A stretch of 64,000 bases of DNA from Agaribacter marinus. GTDB lineage: Bacteria; Pseudomonadota; Gammaproteobacteria; Enterobacterales; Alteromonadaceae. The stretch covers positions 62,001-126,000 of the forward strand of contig NZ_BSOT01000019.1 in assembly GCF_030160655.1 (NCBI RefSeq), written 5' to 3'. Positions 26,510 to 35,593 of this stretch are shown one piece after another. The position numbers and the translations under genes are program-made. Under the pieces are notes generated by a model. That model saw nothing but the letters and a program-made list of their open reading frames with translations. It was not told where the DNA came from and did no database searches. Within the stretch, counting starts at the first letter, position 1, and every line of letters starts with the position of its first letter.

Positions 26510-28822
26510 CTATTGCTCCATTAACCACTTAGCAATTGCATCTCGCGCCATTGGTTTACTGATATAATAACCTTGTCCTTTATGACAGCCCCATTTTCTC
26601 AGGAGTCTCATGCTTGCTCTGTCTTCGATACCTTCTGCTACGACAGTGAAACCAAAGTCATTGGCTAACGCGATTATACGACGGCATATCCATTGGTTAC
26701 ATTTTTGTGTTGGCAGATTTTTTACAAACCAACGATCAATCTTGAGTACATCTATGGGCAGGGTCGTTAAATATGAAAGCGAAGAATACCCTGTGCCAAA
26801 GTCGTCGATGGCTATTTTACACCCCGTATCTCGCAATTTTTGCAGATGAAATTTCGCAAGTTCGCTATCGTTAACGATTATTGATTCCGTAAGTTCGAAG
26901 CTTATTGCATCATGACTTAACGCATAGTATCTAAAACTTTGGAGGCAATTGGTCACGAACTCCTCATCAATAATATCTTGTGCAGATATATTTATTGCAA
27001 TCGATATATTTTCTTTAGTTGCTCTAAACGCAATAACGTCTTTCATTGCAGTGCGTAGCACCCAAAGAGTAAGTTGATTGATAAACCCTGCATCTTCTGC
27101 AATTTGAATAAACTCGTCAGGTCTAATAGTACCTAATTCGTCGTCATGCCAACGGGCAAGAGCCTCTATATGACTCACTTCACCGGTCTGCAAATTCAGT
27201 TGTGGTTGGTACTCCAAGTAAAGAGACGCTGAATCCGTTAGGAGTGCATTTTTCAAGTTGCATATGATTTTTCTTCTACGAGAGAATTGATTTTCTGCCG
27301 AGGTTGAGTAAGTTTCAATTTTCTTATTCGATTTTTGAGCTATATCCAATATCATACTTACTCGATTAAATAATTGCTTTGCCGTGTCTGCGTCATCTGG
27401 ACAATGCATAATGCCGATCGCCGTTGAAATGTTAATCGAAATTCCGTTGCAGAGAACGTCGGCCTCTAATTGTCTGCATGTTTCGATGATTTGCTGTCGG
27501 TTTCTGCTCGTTTCTGGTAACCACAAGAACTCCCCTCCATTGAGCCTAGCCGCCATACCTGGTAGGGCCTTTAGCCGTTTTGCTATGACCCTTAAACACT
27601 CATCTCCATACTCATAACCGAAAACATCATTTATTTCTCGAAACTTAACCAAGTTAATCCCAATGATTTGAAAGACATGCCTTTTATTTAATAAGTGATC
27701 TATATGAGCTTGCATAAAGCGTCTGTTATACAAGTTGGATAAGGCATCTGTTTGAGATTGACGAAGGATCTGCTCTTCTCTCGACATAATGTTTTGCTGC
27801 ATCGATTTAAAAGCATTCAATAGCCTTCCAAATTCTACTGTATGAGCCTTTTCATTTATCTCTTTTGGATAGTGTCCTTGCGATATAAATTCACTATATT
27901 CAGTGATTTTTTCTAATGGCTTGGAGATGTGCTTAGCTTTATAGATGGCGGTTATGATTGCCAAAATAATGGCGATGAGGGATAGTCCAGCAATTGTCGC
28001 TACTAATTCTACAAAATTTGCAGAAATACGTTCCGCATTGAGTGATAAGTAAATATGAGGTATGACGTTAATACCATTCTCTATGTCGACTTTAGCGGTG
28101 TAAAGTGGCTGAAGCCCAAAAACGACAGATAAATTAAATAAGTCAAAGTGGCTACTGGATAAAATCCAATTGTCTAAAGATTTTTCAGTAAGCTCTAGGC
28201 CCTTAATGGTGGATAAGACCTTTGTTGGTTTGTCAGGAATAACCAATGATAAATTTAGCCGTATTTCATTGGAAAGTGTTTTCAATAGCGCTTGATTGAG
28301 TTCATACCCTGCCACCAAATACGTGTCTTTCAATAGTGCTTGTTGGTTGGCACTAATTAACCAAAATAAACGCTCGTTCACATAATAGAAACTATAACTT
28401 TTTGTATTGTCACGGAAGTAAGCTAGGATCTCGTTAATTGATTGATCATTAAAGTCGATCTCGTTGTTTATTTGGCTCTTAGCCGTCAAATTTGGAGCAC
28501 TAAAGAATAATAAATCACTGTTTAGTTGCGTTAAAAATTCTTTTAAAACAGCGTCAGTCTCTGACTGTTGTAACTCATTGTGTTTCGTTGAGTCTTCAAG
28601 TAGTAACGTTAATTGGGAGGATTTACTTGTCGCAAGATTGTTGATCTCTTCGTTAAGCAAAGGTGCAACATTTTCAAAAGTACCGTAAATGTTTTTATGT
28701 ACCGTCGCACTTAAGTTATCCCATACTGCCAATAGCATTATAATTGCCGTGCCTGATACCAGCAGCACAACCATTCTTACAATACTAAAATACAGAGTTT
28801 TATGCATGGCTTTATCATACAT
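26510..28822 (-). CDS. Membrane GGDEF-EAL protein, probable c-di-GMP phosphodiesterase with degenerate GGDEF
   Basis: 770 residues. Membrane segments at about 12-31 and 265-290 enclose a periplasmic sensor region of about 230 residues; a HAMP-like linker follows. The GGDEF domain (about 350-510) has NGGEF in place of the signature, so cyclase activity is unlikely. The EAL domain (about 515-770) looks intact: EALARW, INISAQD, FELTES, IDDFGTGYSSL, LKIDRWF, VAEGIED and GQGYYISKPM, carrying the metal-binding and catalytic Glu/Asp/Lys residues. The expected activity is hydrolysis of c-di-GMP to pGpG, perhaps allosterically tuned by GTP on the dead GGDEF. It sits upstream of the EPS block on the same strand with a 201-bp gap; a regulatory link to EPS or LapD is inference. 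Confidence 0.92.
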   Translation of the reverse strand: MYDKAMHKTLYFSIVRMVVLLVSGTAIIMLLAVWDNLSATVHKNIYGTFENVAPLLNEEINNLATSKSSQLTLLLEDSTKHNELQQSETDAVLKEFLTQLNSDLLFFSAPNLTAKSQINNEIDFNDQSINEILAYFRDNTKSYSFYYVNERLFWLISANQQALLKDTYLVAGYELNQALLKTLSNEIRLNLSLVIPDKPTKVLSTIKGLELTEKSLDNWILSSSHFDLFNLSVVFGLQPLYTAKVDIENGINVIPHIYLSLNAERISANFVELVATIAGLSLIAIILAIITAIYKAKHISKPLEKITEYSEFISQGHYPKEINEKAHTVEFGRLLNAFKSMQQNIMSREEQILRQSQTDALSNLYNRRFMQAHIDHLLNKRHVFQIIGINLVKFREINDVFGYEYGDECLRVIAKRLKALPGMAARLNGGEFLWLPETSRNRQQIIETCRQLEADVLCNGISINISTAIGIMHCPDDADTAKQLFNRVSMILDIAQKSNKKIETYSTSAENQFSRRRKIICNLKNALLTDSASLYLEYQPQLNLQTGEVSHIEALARWHDDELGTIRPDEFIQIAEDAGFINQLTLWVLRTAMKDVIAFRATKENISIAINISAQDIIDEEFVTNCLQSFRYYALSHDAISFELTESIIVNDSELAKFHLQKLRDTGCKIAIDDFGTGYSSLSYLTTLPIDVLKIDRWFVKNLPTQKCNQWICRRIIALANDFGFTVVAEGIEDRASMRLLRKWGCHKGQGYYISKPMARDAIAKWLMEQ

Positions 28823-29030
28823 AAATTAAAGATAAATATAAGGTGTAGATAGCTCGTGAAGTCTATTTTTTGACCGCTAAATTACACTTTGACACAAATT
28901 CGTCATAAAATTTACACTTTAAACGTTATGCATAGTTTAGACTAAACAGCCGGAATGTATTTTGAGTGGACTTGAGTAACGATTGTTTGAAAGTCGCCAC
29001 CGTAATAGTTTAAGAAGAACACAATAGATA

Positions 29031-30125
29031 ATGAAAAAACCGTATTTAATAGCCATCGGATTTACTCTTGTACTAGTTTTATGGATGTTATCTGGATTAT
29101 TTGTAGATGCTAACGTTGAAGAAAAAGCGTCGATAGAGTCTGATAATAGGCCATTGTTTACTGTGGAAGTTGAGGAGATGTTTGCGGTAAAAACACCCCT
29201 GTACTTGAAGATACAGGGACAAAGTGACCCAAATCGAATGGTAGAGGTTAGAAGTCAAATTGATGGTTTAGTAAATAGTATCGACGTGCTTGAAGGATCG
29301 CTTCTGGAACAAAACGTCAATATGATAACTTTAGACATTGAAGACCGAAGATTGCAGTTAGCGGAACAAGAATCTTTATTAAAAGTTAGGCAAAATACCA
29401 ACGAACGTTTATCAAAATTGGCAACTAAGCAATATCAATCAGAAAACGAAATTGAGCAAGCTAAAGCGAATATTAAGGCATCTGAAGCGGCAATTGCGCA
29501 AATTAAGCAAGCGATATCGTTTACAAATATCGCAACGCCGTTTCGCGGATATTTGCAAAAGCTGCATATTGAGGAAGGAGACTTTGTTCGCATAGGTGAT
29601 GTCGTCGCTACATATATAGAAACAGACCCTCTGATTGTCGAAATACAAATTTCCCAACAAGACATTGAAAAAATAAAAATGGGTGATCTTGCAGATATCG
29701 ACTTAGCGACAGGGCAAGTTGCGTCCGGGAAAGTAACATATATTGCGCCAAAGGCTAATGATGAAAGCCGCACATTTTCGGTAGAGCTTACGGTTGAAAA
29801 CCCTGACAATAGATACAAAGCTGGCATAAGTGCGCAGGTAACGTTAGCGACAAATGAAGTTGAAGCGCATTACATTACGCCATCACTTTTTTCGTTAAAC
29901 AAATCCGGTGCTGTCGGTGTTAAAACGGTTGACGCCTTAGGTGTCGTCAAATTTCATCCAATTCAGTTACTGCAATCCGACACTGGAGGGAGTTGGGTTA
30001 GTGGTTTGCCTGACAAAGCCAATGTCATTGTCACGGGGCAAGGGTTTGTTAGCGAAGGTACTACGGTGAAGGTGGTAAAAACAACTCAAGCAAACGGCAC
30101 ACGTTCGAGCTTAGGAGTGCAGTAA
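29031..30125 (+). CDS. RND efflux periplasmic adaptor subunit (membrane fusion protein)
   Basis: 364 residues. One N-terminal membrane anchor (residues 5-25), then the lipoyl/barrel-sandwich halves (SQIDGLVNSIDVLEGSLLE and FRGYLQKLHIEEGDFVRIGD) flanking a short coiled coil (about 105-150, rich in Glu/Gln/Lys), then a beta-barrel (PLIVEIQISQQDIEKI). This is the HlyD/AcrA type that links an inner-membrane RND pump to the outer-membrane channel. The pump gene starts 1 base after its stop. No outer-membrane TolC gene or local TetR regulator is adjacent. Substrate unknown. Confidence 0.92.
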   Translation: MKKPYLIAIGFTLVLVLWMLSGLFVDANVEEKASIESDNRPLFTVEVEEMFAVKTPLYLKIQGQSDPNRMVEVRSQIDGLVNSIDVLEGSLLEQNVNMITLDIEDRRLQLAEQESLLKVRQNTNERLSKLATKQYQSENEIEQAKANIKASEAAIAQIKQAISFTNIATPFRGYLQKLHIEEGDFVRIGDVVATYIETDPLIVEIQISQQDIEKIKMGDLADIDLATGQVASGKVTYIAPKANDESRTFSVELTVENPDNRYKAGISAQVTLATNEVEAHYITPSLFSLNKSGAVGVKTVDALGVVKFHPIQLLQSDTGGSWVSGLPDKANVIVTGQGFVSEGTTVKVVKTTQANGTRSSLGVQ

Positions 30126-30126
30126 C

Positions 30127-33100
30127 ATGAATGGGTTTATTGACGCCGCGTTTTTACGTACACGGACCGTTGTGCTTGCCTTTGTCATGATTGTTATTGC
30201 TGGAAGTGGCGCATACGTCTCTATCCCTAAGGAAGCCGACCCAGATATTGCGATTCCGATCATTTATGTGTCTGTCGCTTATGACGGTATTGCGCCTGAA
30301 GACAGTGAACGCTTGATAGTACGGCCCTTAGAAAAAGAATTGCAGTCTATAGAAGGCCTAAAGGAAATGCGCGGCACAGCAGCGCAAGGATACGGGGCAG
30401 TTACCTTAGAGTTTGATGCCGGCTTTAATGCCGAGCAAGCCTTACTTGATGTGAGAGAAAAAGTTGATTTGGCGCGTGCTGAGCTTCCCCCTGGTAGCGA
30501 AGAGCCGCGGGTTATGGAAGTGAATGTCTCTTTGTTTCCAGTACTTACTGTTATTCTATCGGGTAATATACCGGAGCGAACGCTTGTAAAACTTGCTCAG
30601 CAACTTAAAGACCATATTGAGGCGATATCAGGCGTACTCGAAGTCGATATTGGAGGGGAAAGAGAAGAACTACTTGAAGTTGTCATCGACCCAATAGCGC
30701 TTGAAACATATAACTTATCATTTACAGAAGTATTTAGTTTTGTCGCACAAAATAACCGTTTAGTTGCAGCAGGGGCCATCGACAATGACGCTGGCCGAAT
30801 GGTATTTAAGGTCCCGGGTGTAATCGAAAATCTCCAAGATTTAAGCTCTCTTCCAGTTAAAAAAGTAGGCAATACGGTTATCACCTTTGATGAAGTTGCG
30901 AGTATCAGGCGTACGTTTAAAGATCCCAATAGTTTTGCCCGAATTGAAGGCGAAAATGCGATTGCCTTAGAAGTATCAAAACGCACAGGTGCCAATATTA
31001 TTGATACGATTACTGACGTACGTGCTGTAGTCGAGCGTGCACAAGTGTTTTGGCCTAACAACGTCAATATTAGTTATCTACAAGATAAGTCCGACCAGAT
31101 TAAAACAATGTTGGGTGACTTAGAAAACAATGTGCTTACCGCCATTTTATTAGTCATGGTTGTGATAGTCGCCATTTTAGGCGTAAGGCCGAGCATCTTA
31201 GTTGGTCTGGCTATTCCGGGGTCCTTTCTTGCAGCTATGTTGGTATTGTACTTTTTCGGAATAACGATGAATATCGTTGTGCTATTTAGTTTGATATTGG
31301 TGGTGGGCATGCTAGTTGATGGGGCCATCGTTACTATCGAACTCGCTGATAGGAAGATAAGCGAAGGGGAATCGCCTAAAACGGCATTTGCGTCTGCGTC
31401 TAAACGTATGGCATGGCCAATTATTGCATCAACTGCGACTACACTTGCCGTGTTCTTTCCCTTACTTGTCTGGCCTGGTTTGGTCGGCGAATTCATGAAG
31501 TTTTTACCGCTTACAGTAATTATTACCTTAGTTGCCTCGTTGTTCATGGCACTTATTTTTATTCCTGTCTTAGGAGCCGTTATTACACGAGCGCGCAGTG
31601 GTGCGAATGACGTAGAGTCGCTCCGAGACCCGGCTTTTCAGTCAATCAAAGCTGCTGAGAGTGGAGATTTGAACACTATTGGTGGTTGGGTTGGTTCATA
31701 CTTGACTGTTTTAAGAAAAGTAATAGCGCACCCAGGTAAAACGACTGCTGTTGCTGTCTTCGCACTAATTGCCACTTATTTTGCTTACATATCATTTGGT
31801 AAGGGCGTTGAGTTTTTCCCGAGTATTGAACCCGAGTTTTTGCAAGTTCAAGTACAGGTAAGAGGAGACTTGTCCATCAATGAGCGAGATGCACTAGTGA
31901 GGAAGGTAGAAGCTAAATTACTTGGGCACGAACACTTAAAATCTGTATATACCAAAACGATTGGCGGTGGTGCACAAGCACAAAGCGATATGCCAGAGGA
32001 TGTGATTGGTGTAATTCAGCTGGAATTAAATGATTGGCAAACAAGGCCAAACGCTGTGTCGATTATGGACGATATGCGCGACGATATCGGTGATATTCCA
32101 GGTATCAAGTTTCAACTACGAGAACCTGCACAAGGGCCATCTGGCGGCAAACCAGTTCATCTAGCCATTCAAGCCATGAGCAACGAGAAGCTCGCCAAGG
32201 GGGTAGAGCACACCTTGAAGTTAATGGACAGCCTAGACATTTTTACCGACATTGAAGATAGTCGCCCGTTACCTAGCATCGAATGGAAATTGAATGTGGA
32301 CAGAGAGCTAGCGGCCAAATTTGATGTCGACGTCAGTATATTAGGTAATGCTGTAACACTTATTACCAACGGCGCGCTTTTAGCCGAATATCGCCCTGAT
32401 GACGTAGAAGAAGAAGTTGAGATACGCTTACGATTTACTGAGGAGTATAGAAGTCTTGAGCAGTTGTACCAGCTTAGAATTCCGACGGCTAATGGTGCAG
32501 TTCCTATTGCTAATTTTGTCAGCTTCGAACCGGCACCAAAGATAGGCCGCTTAGACCGAGTTGACGGTGTGCGCACAATGACTATTAAGGCGAATGTCAA
32601 AGATGGCGTATTGCCCGACGATGCGGTAAAAAGTATGCGCCTAGCGTTAGCAGATGAACCACTACCTGAAAGTGTGAACTTGTCATTTAAAGGACAAGAT
32701 GCCGACACACAGCAAGCAATGACTTTTTTAAGTACAGCGTTTGTTGGCTCGATATTTTTGATGTTAATAATATTGGTCACGCAGTTCAATAGCTTTTATC
32801 AGGCCTTTGTTGTACTAAGTGCAATTGTATTTTCAACGGCGGGCGTGTTGCTAGGTTTGTTGCTTTCCAATCAAGCCTTTGGTGTTGTAATGAGCGGAAT
32901 TGGCGTCATTGCACTAGCCGGCATTGTTGTGAACAATAATATCGTGTTAATTGATACGTTTAATGCACTAAAGGCATCTGGGCAAAGTGCGCACGAAGCA
33001 ATTCTCAGAACCGCAGCGCAACGAGTCCGCCCTGTGTTATTGACCTCGGTTACCACTATTTTAGGCTTAATCCCTATGGTTTTCGCGTTAACTATCGACA

Positions 33101-33249
33101 TCATTGGCCGAGATATTGCGGTCGGTGCTCCGTCGGCTCAATGGTGGACGACACTCGCTAGTACTATTGCTGGTGGGCTTACCTTTGCAACAGTGCTAAC
33201 ATTAGTGCTTACGCCAGCCTTGCTTATGTTAAGGGAGGGCAAAACATAG
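30127..33249 (+). CDS. RND efflux transporter, inner-membrane permease (HAE1/AcrB superfamily)
   Basis: 1040 residues, the normal length for the family, with 12 membrane segments and two large periplasmic loops. Seen: N-terminal FLRTRTVVLAFVMIVIAGSG, the TM4 proton-relay region VVGMLVDGAIVTIELADRK, and the C-terminal repeat GVIALAGIVVNNNIVLIDT with RVRPVLLTSVTTILGLIP. TM4 has a single Asp followed by Gly where AcrB has two Asp, as in several non-AcrB RND subgroups. It exports substrates from the periplasm or outer leaflet using the proton gradient. Ribosome site AGGAG 10 bases upstream, one base after the adaptor gene. The octahaem cytochrome gene follows after 22 bp in the same direction, so the three genes may be one operon. 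Confidence 0.93.
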   Translation: MNGFIDAAFLRTRTVVLAFVMIVIAGSGAYVSIPKEADPDIAIPIIYVSVAYDGIAPEDSERLIVRPLEKELQSIEGLKEMRGTAAQGYGAVTLEFDAGFNAEQALLDVREKVDLARAELPPGSEEPRVMEVNVSLFPVLTVILSGNIPERTLVKLAQQLKDHIEAISGVLEVDIGGEREELLEVVIDPIALETYNLSFTEVFSFVAQNNRLVAAGAIDNDAGRMVFKVPGVIENLQDLSSLPVKKVGNTVITFDEVASIRRTFKDPNSFARIEGENAIALEVSKRTGANIIDTITDVRAVVERAQVFWPNNVNISYLQDKSDQIKTMLGDLENNVLTAILLVMVVIVAILGVRPSILVGLAIPGSFLAAMLVLYFFGITMNIVVLFSLILVVGMLVDGAIVTIELADRKISEGESPKTAFASASKRMAWPIIASTATTLAVFFPLLVWPGLVGEFMKFLPLTVIITLVASLFMALIFIPVLGAVITRARSGANDVESLRDPAFQSIKAAESGDLNTIGGWVGSYLTVLRKVIAHPGKTTAVAVFALIATYFAYISFGKGVEFFPSIEPEFLQVQVQVRGDLSINERDALVRKVEAKLLGHEHLKSVYTKTIGGGAQAQSDMPEDVIGVIQLELNDWQTRPNAVSIMDDMRDDIGDIPGIKFQLREPAQGPSGGKPVHLAIQAMSNEKLAKGVEHTLKLMDSLDIFTDIEDSRPLPSIEWKLNVDRELAAKFDVDVSILGNAVTLITNGALLAEYRPDDVEEEVEIRLRFTEEYRSLEQLYQLRIPTANGAVPIANFVSFEPAPKIGRLDRVDGVRTMTIKANVKDGVLPDDAVKSMRLALADEPLPESVNLSFKGQDADTQQAMTFLSTAFVGSIFLMLIILVTQFNSFYQAFVVLSAIVFSTAGVLLGLLLSNQAFGVVMSGIGVIALAGIVVNNNIVLIDTFNALKASGQSAHEAILRTAAQRVRPVLLTSVTTILGLIPMVFALTIDIIGRDIAVGAPSAQWWTTLASTIAGGLTFATVLTLVLTPALLMLREGKT

Positions 33250-33271
33250 CGCAAAAAGGAACGCAGAGGGT

Positions 33272-35485
33272 ATGTTAGTTAAGTTTTTAGTATTTACGTT
33301 GATAGCAATATCTACATACAGTTTAACGTCGACTAAAAATGCAAAAGCTTACGAGACAGAAAATGGTACTTATTCGTCAAACGATTGTGCTTCATGTCAT
33401 CAAGCACAAGCAACAAACTGGGCTACATCGCATCACGCACAGTCAATGATGCCGTTAACACCGAAAAGTGTCAAAGGGGCATTTGGTTCACAAAGTAACC
33501 CAGTTACAGCGTCTCATATGGGATTGTCTGCGTCGTTTTATTCAAGTCGTAAGCCTGACACTCCCAATGACCTAAAAGATTATTTTTTAACGCTAACTCG
33601 CAATGGAAAAACCAGTACATTTAAAGCGAGTTATACTTTTGGGGTGACACCCTTACAACAGTATCTTGTCGAAGTTGAATCAAAGATCCCCATCAACGCA
33701 AGTCTCAAGCGTAAAGACAATACGGGCCATCGCTATCAAGTATTTCCGTTTGCATGGGATTCACGGCCTAAAAGTGAAGGCGGTCAACGTTGGTTTACGC
33801 AATACATTGACGAAGACATAAAACCAAATGATCGGCTGCATTGGCAGCAACCGTTGCAAAACTGGAATGGCATGTGTGCGGATTGCCACTCAGACAACCT
33901 AAAGCGCGGATACAACAGCAGTACAAATATGTTCGATACGTCGTTTTCGGCAGTTAATGTTAGCTGTCTTGCTTGCCATGATGATAAAGCAGTACCACAT
34001 CAAGCATCTAAAAAGAAGGTAGCTAACGTTGGTTCGTGGGTGCATGAGCAGGGCACTGCAACGGCAGTATGGAAAGGGGAGCGTAAAAACAATGATTTTA
34101 TGGAAACGTGTTTTGCTTGCCACTCTTTGCGTTCTCCATTGACTGATGGTTTTAACAGTCAAGATGGCTTTTATGATCAATTCATTCCCTCATTATTAAC
34201 GCCACCTTTGTATCATGACGATGGTCAAATTAAGGAGGAAGTGTATGTTTATGGGTCATTTTTACAAAGCAAGATGTACCATGAGGGTGTCACTTGCCTA
34301 GATTGTCATAATCCTCATTCAAATAAAGTAAAATCTGAGACGAATGCACTTTGTGCGCAATGCCATTCGCCGCAGGTATTCGATACCAAAACACATCATG
34401 GTCATCCTTTGGGCTCTGAAGGGGCAAAATGTATAAATTGCCATATGCCCAAAAAGAACTTTATGGTCGTTGATGATCGAGGAGATCATAGTTTTAAAGT
34501 GCCACGTCCAGACTGGTCGCAAAAATACGGTATTCCAAATGCTTGTCAACAATGCCATGACGATAAGTCAGATGACTGGGCAAGTGCTGAACTTGCTAAA
34601 CTGCACGGTAACCTTAAGGCGCGACCAGCTGAAGAGTCTTATATTCAACTGGTGTCAGGCGTAGCTACAAACTTGAATCAGTACTGGACATTTATTTTTG
34701 ATGAATCTGCGCCTGCAATTAAACGCGCGACGGTTCTTTCAATACTTGGTCAGCGACACGCTGTAGATCCTGAAAAGCTTCGAAAGGCTTTGCGAAATGA
34801 AAATGTTTTAATTCGCTTAGGCGCGATGGCCGCGACAACTAATATGCAAGCGCAACAGGTTGCAAGTCTCTTATCTCCTTTGTTGAACGACACTGCTAAA
34901 GCCGTGCGTGTCGATGCGGCAAGTAGATTAGCAGGCACACAGTTGCCACAAAATTACTTATCATTATTTAGACAAGCATTTACTGAACTGGAAGCTATGC
35001 ACGCGACAAACAATTGGCGAGGTGAAGGTCGAATGAATGCTGGTATTGCTGCATTAAAAATGGGACAGATAACTGACGCAGAATCTCAATATGAAATGGC
35101 GACGTTTATTGATCCTTATTTTGCGCAAGGATATGTGAATCTAGCGGATGTATATCGCTCTGTTAACAAGGTAAAGAAAGAACATGACGTTTACAAGAAA
35201 GGTATTCAATATTTACCCAAAGATGGTTTAATACGATATGCCTATAGCTTGTACTTTGTTCGCCAACAAAATTATAACGATGCACTCGTACAAGTGAAAA
35301 GCGCTCATGAGTTTGAACCTGACAATACGCAATACGTTTATGCATATGCACTTATACTTGAGCGAAATAACAGGCTAAAAGACGCGGTAGAATTGCTCGC
35401 GCCATATGCTGTAGATATCACTAGTCCGTTAAGTGAGTTGTATCATCAATATAAGAAAACGTGCCAATTAAAAAATGAATGCTAA
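33272..35485 (+). CDS. Octahaem c-type cytochrome with HEAT-like and TPR repeats
   Basis: 737 residues. Signal peptide (residues 1-25). Eight CXXCH haem-binding motifs lie between about residues 38 and 430: CASCH, CADCH, CLACH, CFACH, CLDCH, CAQCH, CINCH and CQQCH. Then comes a helical-repeat region resembling HEAT units (VLIRLGAMAATTN, AVRVDAASRLAG, about 480-565) and TPR-like repeats to the end (about 590-730). Such proteins are exported and act as periplasmic electron carriers or oxidoreductases; the exact reaction is unknown. It lies 22 bp after the RND pump, preceded by its own ribosome site (AGAGGGT), which is an unexpected pairing. I cannot assign it to a characterised octahaem reductase family. 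Confidence 0.85.
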   Translation: MLVKFLVFTLIAISTYSLTSTKNAKAYETENGTYSSNDCASCHQAQATNWATSHHAQSMMPLTPKSVKGAFGSQSNPVTASHMGLSASFYSSRKPDTPNDLKDYFLTLTRNGKTSTFKASYTFGVTPLQQYLVEVESKIPINASLKRKDNTGHRYQVFPFAWDSRPKSEGGQRWFTQYIDEDIKPNDRLHWQQPLQNWNGMCADCHSDNLKRGYNSSTNMFDTSFSAVNVSCLACHDDKAVPHQASKKKVANVGSWVHEQGTATAVWKGERKNNDFMETCFACHSLRSPLTDGFNSQDGFYDQFIPSLLTPPLYHDDGQIKEEVYVYGSFLQSKMYHEGVTCLDCHNPHSNKVKSETNALCAQCHSPQVFDTKTHHGHPLGSEGAKCINCHMPKKNFMVVDDRGDHSFKVPRPDWSQKYGIPNACQQCHDDKSDDWASAELAKLHGNLKARPAEESYIQLVSGVATNLNQYWTFIFDESAPAIKRATVLSILGQRHAVDPEKLRKALRNENVLIRLGAMAATTNMQAQQVASLLSPLLNDTAKAVRVDAASRLAGTQLPQNYLSLFRQAFTELEAMHATNNWRGEGRMNAGIAALKMGQITDAESQYEMATFIDPYFAQGYVNLADVYRSVNKVKKEHDVYKKGIQYLPKDGLIRYAYSLYFVRQQNYNDALVQVKSAHEFEPDNTQYVYAYALILERNNRLKDAVELLAPYAVDITSPLSELYHQYKKTCQLKNEC

Positions 35486-35546
35486 AGTAACGGCTTGTTA
35501 ATAAAGTAAAGCGTGCCGAGCGCGAAAGGCTTTCATGTGATTGAAT

Positions 35547-35582
35547 GCAGCAATAATCATAATTACTTGTGATTACTGCTGC
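35547..35582. terminator. Stem-loop between convergent genes
   Basis: A near-perfect inverted repeat (13-base arms 35547-35559 and 35570-35582, one G-T or A-C mismatch) with a 10-base loop between the cytochrome gene (ends 35485) and the convergent DUF885 gene (ends 35594). A T run is lacking, so it is a possible rather than certain terminator. Confidence 0.5.
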
Positions 35583-35593
35583 AAATGCTGTAA

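Noticed and set aside
28889-28917. TTGACA box with TTACAC at 17 bases before the RND operon
   Set aside because: The -35-like hexamer is good but the -10 element is poor, and AT-rich DNA gives such matches by chance.
30597-31547. Two minus-strand open frames of 156 and 157 codons inside the RND pump gene
   Set aside because: They are antisense shadows of a clearly coding frame, rich in Ser/Thr/Ile in the way expected from the complement of the pump gene, and show no family motif or ribosome site.
32169-32789. 206-codon minus-strand open frame
   Set aside because: Also antisense to the RND pump; composition is typical of a shadow frame and it has no recognisable domain.
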